Below, in pieces: positions 8,799 through 16,613 of a DNA stretch of 64,000 nt (position 1 is its first letter; each line of letters starts with the position of its first letter). Made by a program: the position numbers and the translations under genes. Below the pieces are notes generated by a model. That model did no database searches. It saw only the letters and a list, made by a program, of their open reading frames with translations, and had not been told where the DNA came from. This DNA comes from Caldicellulosiruptor kronotskyensis 2002. Its GTDB lineage: Bacteria; Bacillota; Thermoanaerobacteria; Caldicellulosiruptorales; Caldicellulosiruptoraceae. The stretch lies in the NCBI RefSeq assembly GCF_000166775.1, contig NC_014720.1:459501-523500 (forward strand), given 5' to 3'.

Positions 8799-8823
8799 GG
8801 CAGGGTTAAAATCCTGCCTTTTT
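8799..8823 (+). terminator. Terminator or attenuator in the DUF134 leader
   Basis: GGCAGG (8799-8804) pairs with CCTGCC (8813-8818), followed by TTTTT. It lies between the promoter at 8746 and the gene start at 8860, so it would cut the leader RNA after about 65 nucleotides unless overridden. Confidence 0.6.
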
Positions 8824-8859
8824 GTTCATAATAATTTTCAGAAAAAGGAGGCATTTGAC

Positions 8860-9279
8860 TTGCCACGACCAATAAGATGCAGAAAAGTTGAATTTCTGCC
8901 AAGATTTAAATATTTTTTACCACATGAGGGTTCAAACGATGAGGTTTTGCTGAAGGTTGAAGAGCTTGAAGCAATAAGACTTAAAGACTTAGAAGGGCTC
9001 ATGCAGGAAGAATGTGCACAAAAAATGCAGGTTTCCCGCCAGACATTTCAGCTCATATTAGAAGAGGCGAGAAAGAAGGTTGCCGATGCGCTTGTCAATG
9101 GCAAAGCTATCAGAATTGAAGGTGGGAACTACGTTTTTGGAAATTGCAAGTATACTTGCTTAAATTGTGGAAAAGTTTTTGAATCAGAAAAGTGTGAGTG
9201 CCCAGAATGCCACTCTTCTCATGTTGTATGTCACAGAGGAAAAGGAAGAGGACACTGCTTCAGGCACAACGGAGGGTGA
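8860..9279 (+). CDS. DUF134 family DNA-binding protein with C-terminal zinc-ribbon-like region
   Basis: A 139-residue protein that begins MPRPIRCRKVEFLPRF, the hallmark of DUF134 (PF02001). The middle is a sigma-70-region-4-like helix-turn-helix (ELEAIRLKDLEGLMQEECAQ, then VSRQTFQLILEEAR). After residue 88 comes a cysteine/histidine-rich tail with CLNC and CECPEC, plus later H and C residues, likely metal-binding. The start is the TTG at 8860 behind AAAAAGGAGG. Its place between the NifX-like gene and copA makes it a candidate regulator for the shared palindrome in this block. That is inference, because no target of the family is established in the sequence. Confidence 0.85.
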   Translation: MPRPIRCRKVEFLPRFKYFLPHEGSNDEVLLKVEELEAIRLKDLEGLMQEECAQKMQVSRQTFQLILEEARKKVADALVNGKAIRIEGGNYVFGNCKYTCLNCGKVFESEKCECPECHSSHVVCHRGKGRGHCFRHNGG

Positions 9280-9368
9280 TGATGATAAGCAAAGATAGCT
9301 GATAGTATTTTTTAGTAGTTGGGTATAATAAAAGCGAAAGAAAAATTTATTTTTTAAATAATTCCTAC

Positions 9369-9419
9369 TTGACATATAGAAATAGTTGAGTATAATGAAA
9401 TTGGATTGGCATATGCTAA
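9369..9419 (+). promoter_or_regulatory. copA promoter with palindromic operator
   Basis: TTGACA (9369-9374), 16-bp spacer, TATAAT (9391-9396). Immediately downstream lies TTGGCATATGCTAA (9406-9419), one base away from the perfect palindrome TTGGCATATGCCAA, between the start point and the ribosome-binding site of copA. Confidence 0.72.
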
Positions 9420-9436
9420 AAAAGAAGGTGTTACAT

Positions 9437-11893
9437 GTGAAAAAAACTTTGAGTATAACGGGTATGACATGTAGTTCTTGTGCAAGAGCGATTGAAAAAA
9501 GTGTTAGCAAATTAGAAGGAGTAAGTAGTGCGTCGGTTAATTTTGCCACTGAGAAACTTATTGTTGAGTTTGATGAGAACAAAGCCAGCATTGAGATGAT
9601 AAGAGAAGCTGTTGAAAGAGCCGGCTATGGTGTTTTGGATGATGAGGAGGCAACTATCAGGGAAGTAACTATTCCCATTTCAGGCATGACTTGTGCTTCA
9701 TGTGCAAGAGCAATCGAAAAATCAATTTCAAAGCTAAATGGAATAAAAGAGGTAAGTGTTAACCTTGCAAGTGAAAAAGCAAAAGTTGTGTATGATTCAT
9801 CTAAGTTGAGACTGTCTGAAATAAAAAATGCGATAATAAAAGCCGGATATACGCCACTTGAGATTGAGAAGACATATTATGGAGATTTGCATCAAGAACG
9901 AAAACAAAAAGAGATAAATAATCTTTTTAGAAGGTTTGTCATTGCAAGCATATTTGCAGTTCCACTTTTATTGATTGCTATGGCACATTTAGTGGGACTT
10001 CCGCTGCCAGAGATAATTTTGCCTGAAAAACATCCTTTGAATTTTGCGCTTGTACAAGCAATATTGGCAATTCCAATTGTCATTGCAGGGTATAAGTTCT
10101 ACACGGTAGGCTTTAGCAGGCTTTTCAAGTTTCACCCAAACATGGACTCATTAATTGCAGTTGGGACAGGAGCTGCTTTTCTTTATGGTCTTTTTGCTAT
10201 ATACCAAATTGCAATTGGTCACTACCAGTATGTAAAAGAACTGTATTTTGAGACTGCAGGTGTAATTATAGCCCTTGTTTTACTGGGCAAATACTTAGAA
10301 ACAGTTTCCAAAGGCAAAGCCTCGGAAGCCATAAAAAAATTAATGGGACTTGCCCCAAAAACTGCGGTAGTTATTCAAGGTGATAATGAAATAGTCATTC
10401 CAATAGAAGAAGTTGAAGTAGGCGATATACTCTTAGTAAAGCCCGGGGAAAAGATTCCCGTTGATGGAGAAGTAATTGAAGGTAGAAGCTTTGTTGATGA
10501 ATCAATGCTGACAGGTGAAAGCATCCCTGTTGAAAAAACACCTGGAAGCAAGGTTATTGGGGCTACAATAAACAAAAATGGCACGCTAAAGATAAAAGCT
10601 ACAAAGGTCGGCAAGGATACAGTCATAGCACAGATTATAAAACTGGTTGAGGATGCTCAAAGCTCTAAAGCACCAATTGCAAGGTTGGCAGATGTAATCT
10701 CAGGGTATTTTGTACCAGTTGTCATTCTCATTGCTGTAATTTCAGCGACTGCATGGTACTTTGCTGGCAGTTCATTTATTTTTGCTTTGAGAATATTTAT
10801 TACCGTCTTAGTTATCGCATGCCCGTGCGCTTTGGGTCTTGCAACACCCACTGCTATTATGGTCTCAACAGGAAAAGGCGCAGAACATGGAATTTTGATA
10901 AAAAGTGGTGACGCATTAGAAACCTTGCACAAAATCACAATGGTTGTATTCGACAAAACGGGAACAATCACTGAAGGTAAGCCAAAAGTAACTGACATAA
11001 TTCCAGCAAATGGGTGGGAAAGAAAAAGGCTGTTGCAGATAGTGGCGTCGGCAGAAAGGTTCTCTGAACATCCTTTAGGTGAAGCAATAGCCTTGGCAGC
11101 AAAGGAAAAGAATCTGAAACTTTTTGACGTAAGTCAGTTTGAAGCAATTTCAGGGCATGGAATAGAGGCAGTGGTAGATGGACAAACAGTTCTTGTTGGT
11201 AATGAAAAACTTATGAAAGATAAAGGGATTGAGATAGATTTCTTACTTGATGTAGAAAAGCTTTCACAGCAGGCAAAGACGCCTATGTTTATAGCGCTGA
11301 ATGGAAAGTTTGCTGGAATCATAGCAGTATCAGACGTGATAAAGCCAAATGCTAAACGGGCAATAGAACTTTTGCATAGCATGGGTATTGAGGTAGCAAT
11401 GATAACAGGTGATAATAGCAAAACAGCAAAAGCAATTGCAAAACAGGTTGGAATAGATAGGGTTTTAGCGGAAGTCTTGCCACAGGATAAGGCAAATGAA
11501 GTAAAAAAACTTCAGGGAGAAGGTAAAAAGGTTGCGATGGTGGGCGATGGTATCAACGACGCACCAGCTTTAGCTCAAGCTGACGTGGGTATAGCAATTG
11601 GGTCTGGAACAGATGTTGCAATCGAGTCTGCTGATGTGGTTCTTATGAAAAGTGATATATTGGACGTTGTAAATGCAATACTGCTTAGCAAAAAAACAAT
11701 ACAGAACATCAAACAGAATCTATTCTGGGCATTTTTCTACAATACATTGGGCATTCCGATTGCAGCAGGAGTTTTGCACATATTTGGTGGACCACTTTTG
11801 AATCCGATTATAGCAGCGCTTGCTATGGCGTTTTCTTCAGTCTCTGTGGTTTCAAACGCTCTGAGGTTAAAAAGATTTAAACCTGTAAATTAA
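9437..11893 (+). CDS. copA: Copper-exporting P1B-type ATPase with two N-terminal metal-binding domains
   Basis: An 818-residue P-type ATPase. Two heavy-metal-associated domains come first, with CSSC at C12/C15 and CASC at C86/C89. Transmembrane helices follow, then TGES (actuator), the CPC ion site (C462/C464), the phosphorylation motif DKTGT (D506), a SEHP nucleotide-binding motif and GDGINDAP (D704). CPC plus paired GMTCxxC domains indicates Cu(I) export. I start it at the GTG at 9437, because AGAAGGTG lies six bases upstream and the promoter -10 box (9391-9396) overlaps the longer open frame. copZ follows 39 bases downstream. The promoter carries a palindromic operator shared with the mrp block. 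Confidence 0.93.
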   Translation: MKKTLSITGMTCSSCARAIEKSVSKLEGVSSASVNFATEKLIVEFDENKASIEMIREAVERAGYGVLDDEEATIREVTIPISGMTCASCARAIEKSISKLNGIKEVSVNLASEKAKVVYDSSKLRLSEIKNAIIKAGYTPLEIEKTYYGDLHQERKQKEINNLFRRFVIASIFAVPLLLIAMAHLVGLPLPEIILPEKHPLNFALVQAILAIPIVIAGYKFYTVGFSRLFKFHPNMDSLIAVGTGAAFLYGLFAIYQIAIGHYQYVKELYFETAGVIIALVLLGKYLETVSKGKASEAIKKLMGLAPKTAVVIQGDNEIVIPIEEVEVGDILLVKPGEKIPVDGEVIEGRSFVDESMLTGESIPVEKTPGSKVIGATINKNGTLKIKATKVGKDTVIAQIIKLVEDAQSSKAPIARLADVISGYFVPVVILIAVISATAWYFAGSSFIFALRIFITVLVIACPCALGLATPTAIMVSTGKGAEHGILIKSGDALETLHKITMVVFDKTGTITEGKPKVTDIIPANGWERKRLLQIVASAERFSEHPLGEAIALAAKEKNLKLFDVSQFEAISGHGIEAVVDGQTVLVGNEKLMKDKGIEIDFLLDVEKLSQQAKTPMFIALNGKFAGIIAVSDVIKPNAKRAIELLHSMGIEVAMITGDNSKTAKAIAKQVGIDRVLAEVLPQDKANEVKKLQGEGKKVAMVGDGINDAPALAQADVGIAIGSGTDVAIESADVVLMKSDILDVVNAILLSKKTIQNIKQNLFWAFFYNTLGIPIAAGVLHIFGGPLLNPIIAALAMAFSSVSVVSNALRLKRFKPVN

Positions 11894-11932
11894 AATTTAT
11901 ATAAAAAATTGAAAGAAAGGATGGGTTTTGAA

Positions 11933-12142
11933 ATGACAAAGAAAATTTATATTAAAGGCATGACTTGTGACCACTGCGTAAGAAGAGTGGAAAACAACCT
12001 AAAAGCCATAGAAGGTGTAACCTCTGTGCAGGTTGACCTGCAAGAAGGCGTTGCAACCGTTGATCTAAGTAAAGATGTAAAAGATGAAGAGTTTGTTCGA
12101 GCAATTGATGATGCTGGGTATGAGGTTGTGAGAATTGAATAG
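11933..12142 (+). CDS. copZ: Copper chaperone CopZ, HMA-domain protein
   Basis: A 69-residue ferredoxin-fold heavy-metal-associated domain starting MTKKIYIKGMTCDHCVRRVE. The metal-binding pair is CDHC; the last residues YEVVRIE form the usual final strand. CopZ carries Cu(I) in the cytosol and hands it to CopA. The ATG at 11933 follows GAAAGG. It is the second gene of a copA-copZ operon ending in a strong terminator. Confidence 0.92.
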   Translation: MTKKIYIKGMTCDHCVRRVENNLKAIEGVTSVQVDLQEGVATVDLSKDVKDEEFVRAIDDAGYEVVRIE

Positions 12143-12168
12143 GGATATATTGTAAAAGTAAAAGCAGG

Positions 12169-12213
12169 GCTGGGTAATCAAATCCTCATGGTATTACCCA
12201 GCTCTAAATTTTT
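12169..12213 (+). terminator. Terminator between copZ and the DUF1646 gene
   Basis: GCTGGGTAAT (12169-12178) and ATTACCCAGC (12193-12202) form a 10-bp stem followed by a T-rich run. It lies between convergent genes and may serve both. Confidence 0.88.
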
Positions 12214-12235
12214 CTCTTTTTAATGGAGCCTTCTT

Positions 12236-13303
12236 TTATATTACGAACAAAATAACATAAAAGGTTGTCAATAAAACCAGACCTATAGGAAAACCAAATT
12301 TAACCCATTCTTTGCTTTTTATTTCGAGTTTATTTGCCGCAATAATATTTGGAATGTTTCCTTGAATGAGCATTCCACCACTTGCTAAGAGACTGAGAAG
12401 AATAGCAGTTACTTGGCTTGAGGTAAGTTTTGGGCTGATTATAGCAGCTGCAACTGTTGCATTATCTAAAACGGCAGATATAGTGTTAAGCCAAAATAAT
12501 AACTTGTCACCAAGCTTTACAATGTATTTGTCTATAAACGGTTTAAATCCATTTCCTAAGAGCTCTAATGCCACTATAAACAAAAATATTTTACCTGCTC
12601 TTATCACTACATCTTTGTGTGTTTCAACTTCTTTTATATGCTGATCTTCTATTTCAAAATACTTTCTGTCTTCTTCAGACATCTCTTCTTTTCTATAAAA
12701 GAATTTCTTTTCTCTTTTAGCAATAAAGCTTCCAAGCAAAGCCATGACAAGTATCACAGGTATAATATAGTGACCCACAAGACGAAGGAGATAAGCAAAA
12801 TCTTCTTTCAATATACTTACAACAATTGTAGAAAGAGGCTCGCCAATTGGTGTTAGTGCAGCGCCAAAGCCAATTGCGTAGCACCCAGCAATTGCAACTT
12901 TTGATTTTGATGAATGTCTCAAAGGTAGCAGATGTAATATTTCTACCATTATCAGTGTTGCAACAATAGCAGTAATTACGCTTGAGAAAAGTCCCAAGAT
13001 TAACAAAACCAAAAATATAAAGATTTCAAGGTTTATCTTGCTAAGTAAAAGGTTAATAGCATTTTTAAGCTTGTTAACCGAGAGATTAAAGAGAAAGCCC
13101 ATTATTAAAACTACTGCAGTGACAACATAGAGAAGATAATTTGAGAGAATATGTCCAATCAAATGCACAGATAAAGTTCTTGAAACGATTGTTGCCAAAA
13201 TTCCCATGAAAAAAAGAAAAATTTCTAAATTGTGCTCCACCTTTTTAAACACGAATGGCAAAATGAAAACAAGAGCTAAGATTAATATCAGCAAAAAGTC
13301 CAT
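12236..13303 (-). CDS. DUF1646 family polytopic membrane protein, putative ion transporter
   Basis: A 355-residue hydrophobic protein with about ten membrane segments and a charged loop in the middle (EEMSEEDRKYFEIEDQHIKE). It matches DUF1646, a family related to the NhaD/ArsB-type ion transporters. The segment GFGAALTPIGEPLST in the first half and VLDNATVAAAI in the second resemble the paired intramembrane elements of that superfamily. The ATG at 13303 is preceded by GAGGAG; the longer frame upstream overlaps hepT and is unlikely. The start lies 4 bases after the hepT stop, so it is very likely transcribed with the mntA-hepT pair. The transported ion cannot be told. Confidence 0.82.
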   Translation of the reverse strand: MDFLLILILALVFILPFVFKKVEHNLEIFLFFMGILATIVSRTLSVHLIGHILSNYLLYVVTAVVLIMGFLFNLSVNKLKNAINLLLSKINLEIFIFLVLLILGLFSSVITAIVATLIMVEILHLLPLRHSSKSKVAIAGCYAIGFGAALTPIGEPLSTIVVSILKEDFAYLLRLVGHYIIPVILVMALLGSFIAKREKKFFYRKEEMSEEDRKYFEIEDQHIKEVETHKDVVIRAGKIFLFIVALELLGNGFKPFIDKYIVKLGDKLLFWLNTISAVLDNATVAAAIISPKLTSSQVTAILLSLLASGGMLIQGNIPNIIAANKLEIKSKEWVKFGFPIGLVLLTTFYVILFVI

Positions 13304-13307
13304 GTCA

Positions 13308-13742
13308 TCACTCCTCATTAAAAATTTTGCTTGAAATCTCATTCCAAAACAGTTCAAAATCACTAAGATTGTTTTGGAGGATTTCATATAAAGTTTGGTT
13401 GTCTACCTCAAGATACAAATGAACTATTCTGTTTCTAAATTTCACCATTCGGATTAATTTTTCTGCTAAATTAGTTGAAATATAACTATTTTCAAGCAAA
13501 ATTTTGATGGTATCAGAATAACTTGAAGGCTTACCTAATTTTTTTCTTGAAACGATATGATTGCATATATCAATAATAGCTTCAATTGATGTTTGTAATA
13601 GATACTTACAACTTGTGATATTCCTAAAATCAGCAATGAAATCTTGGTAACTTAATTTTTTGAGATGTTCAAGTTTTGATAAACATTCTCTGATATATTT
13701 CATTTTCAAGGAAATTTTGTCTAAGTCAAGGTTGTTTTGCAT
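13308..13742 (-). CDS. hepT: HepT-type (DUF86) toxin RNase
   Basis: A 144-residue helical HEPN protein. The catalytic and modification motif RX4HXY is complete: R103, H108 and Y110 in RNRIVHLY. In studied MntA/HepT pairs the toxin is an RNase, silenced when MntA adds AMP units to this tyrosine. The ATG at 13742 follows AAAGGAG; a longer frame starting at 13808 overlaps mntA deeply and is not needed. It overlaps mntA by 17 bases, the usual coupling for this pair. Confidence 0.88.
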   Translation of the reverse strand: MQNNLDLDKISLKMKYIRECLSKLEHLKKLSYQDFIADFRNITSCKYLLQTSIEAIIDICNHIVSRKKLGKPSSYSDTIKILLENSYISTNLAEKLIRMVKFRNRIVHLYLEVDNQTLYEILQNNLSDFELFWNEISSKIFNEE

Positions 13743-14166
13743 GATTACTCGACTCCTTTGATAGTGAAGCTTTAAAATCTTCCCAAAAAGCCTTGTAGAA
13801 ATATTCATGGTCTTGATATAGGTCTAAAACCTGTTCTTCAAAATCTGCAACTTTTTTAAAATCTCTTTCAAAAATTTGTCTTCCTTCACTGATTGTTTTG
13901 AACTGCAAAGTAAGTGGTGCCTTATTTAAGTTGACGATGTCAACCATATCAGTTTCAAGTATTTCACAAATTTTAATTTCAATGTCAATCTCTTCGAAAA
14001 TGCTCATATCTTTGTCAAATAGAATTGCCAAATCTATGTCACTGTCTTCTGTTTGAAATTCTGTTCCATATGAGCCTATTATCCATACACCCAGTATTTC
14101 AGGTGTTGAGCTAAAATATTCAATTAGTTTTGGCAATTTTGATTCTATGTTCAACACAGAAAACAC
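13726..14166 (-). CDS. mntA: MntA-type minimal nucleotidyltransferase antitoxin
   Basis: A 146-residue protein with the minimal nucleotidyltransferase signature G31-S32 followed by D43-x-D45 (GSYG, then DSDIDL), a perfect GSX10DXD motif. Homologues act as antitoxins that attach AMP from ATP to HepT. It overlaps hepT by 17 bases on the minus strand, and a DUF1646 membrane protein gene follows the pair. Motifs are intact in both partners, so the module should be active. Confidence 0.88.
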   Translation of the reverse strand: MFSVLNIESKLPKLIEYFSSTPEILGVWIIGSYGTEFQTEDSDIDLAILFDKDMSIFEEIDIEIKICEILETDMVDIVNLNKAPLTLQFKTISEGRQIFERDFKKVADFEEQVLDLYQDHEYFYKAFWEDFKASLSKESSNHAKQP

Positions 14167-14256
14167 CAGCCTCTTTAGAAACTCTAATTAATCTTATCAT
14201 GAAACAAATTGAAAAATCAATAATATTATGTCCAGTTTGATTTTCAGTTGTTTATG

Positions 14257-14286
14257 TTGTTACAAAGCTAATGGATGTGGTATAAT
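14257..14286 (+). promoter_or_regulatory. Promoter of the dead RelE-type module
   Basis: TTGTTA (14257-14262), 18-bp spacer, TATAAT (14281-14286), with ATGTGG before the -10 box. Confidence 0.55.
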
Positions 14287-14329
14287 TAAAATAACAGAGA
14301 TAGCTATAAGCTTTTAGAGGTGTAAATAG

Positions 14330-14650
14330 ATGATTTCAAAGAAAAAAGTAAGTTTTCATAGTGCAGACAATAGTATAGCAGAAATGAAAGAAAAGATAGA
14401 ACTCATTTAAAAATACTTAAAGATTGAGGAAAAGGAAAATATATTAGCGTTTACTATTTCCTTGTTAGAGGTTCTAAAAAATATACCTGTTACTTTTTAT
14501 GCTCCTGAATTGAAAAAAGAGTTAGATGAATGGGCAGAGACCGCTGAAATTTGCCTCGATGATGAACTTATGAATAGATTAAAAGAAGCAGAAAATGAAT
14601 TTAAAACAGGTGGCGGCGTTAGATGGGAACATCCGACAAATTCAATATAA
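14330..14650 (+). pseudogene. Antitoxin-like gene interrupted by one stop codon
   Basis: An ATG at 14330 behind AGAGGTG opens a frame that reads 26 residues, meets TAA at 14408-14410, then continues in the same frame to 14650 for a total of about 106 residues. The second part reads FYAPELKKELDEWAETAE and later GGGVRWEHP. A single nonsense change is the only visible defect. Position and size suggest an antitoxin for the RelE-like gene that overlaps its end; the family was not recognised. Confidence 0.6.
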
Positions 14651-14860
14651 TATTTTCTAAAGAAGCATATAAGTATTTGCAGAAATTGCCACAAAATATT
14701 AGGCCCTCTTTCTTCTCCCAAAATTATAAGACTACATGGGAAGTTAGAAGGTTTTTACAGATACAAAGAAGGTGATCTCAGGATAATATATAGGGTAGAG
14801 AAAGATAGACTTATAATTTATGTCTATGATATTGGACCGAGAGGAGACATATATAAATAA
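14623..14860 (+). pseudogene. RelE/ParE-type toxin, frameshifted and shortened
   Basis: An ATG at 14623, overlapping the previous gene by 28 bases, begins FNIIFSKEAYKYLQKLP, a RelE-like start. The rest lies in another frame from about 14720: KIIRLHGKLEGFYRYKEGD, then RIIYRV and a final DIGPRGDIYK. The RelE core residues (R in YRY, R in RIIY, terminal R..IY) are present, but the reading frame is broken and some 10-15 residues seem to be missing at the junction. Not functional as it stands. Confidence 0.75.
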
Positions 14861-14900
14861 GTTTTTGTACCAGAAAAAATAAAGTAAAGATAGTCTTGTA

Positions 14901-15110
14901 CTCCTTTTGAAAAGCTGAATTCCCAAGTGAACCTTGGGATACGGGGGACCCAACCTTTTTGGGGTGAATCAGAAGCCAAAAGCTTCTGTAGGGCTAACCC
15001 TTTCGGCCCGAACCCGTCAGCTAACCTCGGAAGCTTTGAAAGGGGAGGCAAAAGGAGTTTTTTTATGCCTTTTTTTAAAAGGGAAGGCATTCCTTTGCCT
15101 TTGATTTCAA
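14901..15110 (+). promoter_or_regulatory. Cyclic di-AMP riboswitch (ydaO-yuaA class), aptamer and antiterminator
   Basis: The conserved blocks of the class appear in order: GGGGGACCCAACC (14943-14955), TTGGGGTGAATC, a variable hairpin around AGAAGCC/AGCTTCT, TAGGGCTAACC, GGCCCGAACCCGTCAGC and TAACCTCGGAAGC (15022-15034). The closing stem is formed by 14901-14916 and 15032-15047, imperfectly. The 3' strand TAACCTCGGAA (15022-15032) is exactly complementary to TTCCGAGGTTA (15121-15131), and GCTTTGAAA (15033-15041) to TTTCAAAGC (15105-15113). This gives a 20-bp antiterminator with a 7-base bulge. Members of this class normally turn genes off when c-di-AMP binds. Controls the aminomutase gene at 15187. 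Confidence 0.93.
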
Positions 15111-15154
15111 AGCAGCCAAATTCCGAGGTTATGGAGTTTGGCTGCTTTTATTTT
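15111..15154 (+). terminator. Riboswitch-controlled terminator
   Basis: AGCAGCCAAA (15111-15120) pairs with TTTGGCTGCT (15137-15146), followed by TTTATTTT. Its loop and 5' arm are captured in the antiterminator with the aptamer strand at 15022-15041, so the two folds exclude each other. Confidence 0.92.
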
Positions 15155-15186
15155 CAGCAAAAATTTTGAAAGGAGGTTTTATAGAT

Positions 15187-16410
15187 ATGGAAAAGTTAAA
15201 TGTTATCAACAACAACGAAAGGTTTGAAAAGTTAAAAGAAGCAATTCAAGACTACTTAGAAGTCAAAGACACAATCAAAACTGGCATCGAGGATGAAGAA
15301 AAGATTGAATATCAAAAAAGAAAGATTCTTTCCTATTTTGGTGCAAGCGAAAAAGATTGGGAAAATTATAAGTGGCAGCTGAAAAATAGAGTTGCCTCTT
15401 CCAAAATACTAAAAGAACTTTTAAATCTTGATGAGAAAGAAGCAGAGCAAATAGAAGAAGTGGCCAAGAGTTACCGCTTTGCAATCTCACCTTACTATTT
15501 ATCGCTAATTGACCCAGATAATCCAAACTGCCCAATAAAAAAGCAATCAGTCCCAAGCTCATTTGAGCTTATAGAAAAAGGAGAGCTTGACCCAATGGAC
15601 GAAGAGCACACCTCCCCCACCAAGATAATTACCCAGCGCTATCCAGACAGGCTCATAATAAAGGTTACAAACATATGCGGGATGTTTTGCAGATTTTGCC
15701 AAAGAAGAAGACTCATCGGTGAGACTGACACACACGCATCCTTAGATGACATTACTGATGCAATTGAATATGTGGCACAGAATCCAAATATCAGAGATGT
15801 ACTTATCACAGGTGGCGATGCCCTGATGCTATCTGATGAGGTTTTGGATTGGATTTTAAGGTCACTCAGGCAAATACCTCATGTTGAGATAATCAGAATT
15901 GGCACACGAGCACCTGTGACTCTACCGCAAAGAATTACAAAAGAGCTTGTTGATATGCTAAAGAAATATCATCCTATTTATATAAACACCCACTTTAACC
16001 ATCCACGAGAAATAACAAAAGAATCAAAAAGAGCTTGTGAGATGCTCTCAGACGCTGGAGTGCCACTTGGCAACCAGATGGTTTTGTTAAATGGGGTCAA
16101 CAATGATAAGTATGTTGTTCGAAAACTCAATCAAGAACTTTTAAAAATCAGAGTAAAGCCATATTATATCTTTCATCCAAAAAGAGTAAAAGGGACATCG
16201 CACTTTTGGGTGACGATTGAAGAGGGTATGGAGATTATTGAGAGCCTTAGAGGAAGAACCTCAGGCATGGCAGTTCCCACATACATCATAAATGCACCAA
16301 AGGGCAAGGGAAAAACTCCAATCATGCCAAATTATCTTCTTTACTTTGGTAAAGACAAAGTGGTTTTTAGAAACTGGGAAGGTGAGATGTTTGAGGTGGA
16401 GAATGGATAG
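15187..16410 (+). CDS. Radical SAM 2,3-aminomutase of the KamA family, possibly glutamate-specific
   Basis: A 407-residue radical SAM enzyme with CGMFCRFC (C164, C168, C171) for the 4Fe-4S cluster and the PLP-lysine region PKGKGKTP (probable K376). It is strongly like lysine 2,3-aminomutase overall. However, the two acidic residues that hold lysine in the clostridial enzyme (D293 and D330 there) appear to be replaced: GVND reads GVNN (N306), and the second aspartate aligns with K332 in HPKRVKG. From memory, glutamate 2,3-aminomutase carries Lys/Asn at these two sites, so the product may be beta-glutamate, a compatible solute. The c-di-AMP riboswitch upstream fits an osmotic role. The ATG at 15187 follows AAAGGAGGT. 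Confidence 0.85.
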   Translation: MEKLNVINNNERFEKLKEAIQDYLEVKDTIKTGIEDEEKIEYQKRKILSYFGASEKDWENYKWQLKNRVASSKILKELLNLDEKEAEQIEEVAKSYRFAISPYYLSLIDPDNPNCPIKKQSVPSSFELIEKGELDPMDEEHTSPTKIITQRYPDRLIIKVTNICGMFCRFCQRRRLIGETDTHASLDDITDAIEYVAQNPNIRDVLITGGDALMLSDEVLDWILRSLRQIPHVEIIRIGTRAPVTLPQRITKELVDMLKKYHPIYINTHFNHPREITKESKRACEMLSDAGVPLGNQMVLLNGVNNDKYVVRKLNQELLKIRVKPYYIFHPKRVKGTSHFWVTIEEGMEIIESLRGRTSGMAVPTYIINAPKGKGKTPIMPNYLLYFGKDKVVFRNWEGEMFEVENG

Positions 16411-16511
16411 AAGTTTGTAAATCTGTGTTAAAAGTATTACAGTAATATTACAAAAATGTGAAAATATTAATGCGAATTATGCAAAATTATGCTTAAAAAT
16501 GGTGTAATGGG

Positions 16512-16581
16512 TTGATAAAATGCCACCAAGTGGAGTATAATATTAACAGTTCTACTCTACAAAAAGGTGGCAATTTTTTTT
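16512..16581 (+). promoter_or_regulatory. Exopolysaccharide promoter overlapping a terminator hairpin
   Basis: TTGATA (16512-16517), 18-bp spacer and TATAAT (16536-16541) form a promoter for the polysaccharide operon. The same bases hold a long inverted repeat: TGCCACC (16521-16527) with GGTGGCA (16566-16572), and inside it GTGGAGTA with TACTCTAC, followed by ATTTTTTTT. RNA from the aminomutase gene would fold and terminate here, while RNA started at the promoter has only the 3' arm. Confidence 0.7.
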
Positions 16582-16613
16582 GACGTAAATTTTAAAACAG
16601 GAGAGGATTGGGA

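Noticed and set aside
9386-9436. Upstream extension of copA (start at 9386)
   Set aside because: The extension overlaps the -10 box and operator of its own promoter; the GTG at 9437 has a good ribosome-binding site and gives the normal HMA start.
14824-15169. Open frames on both strands across the riboswitch region
   Set aside because: They are composed of the conserved aptamer and terminator sequence and show no protein-like pattern.
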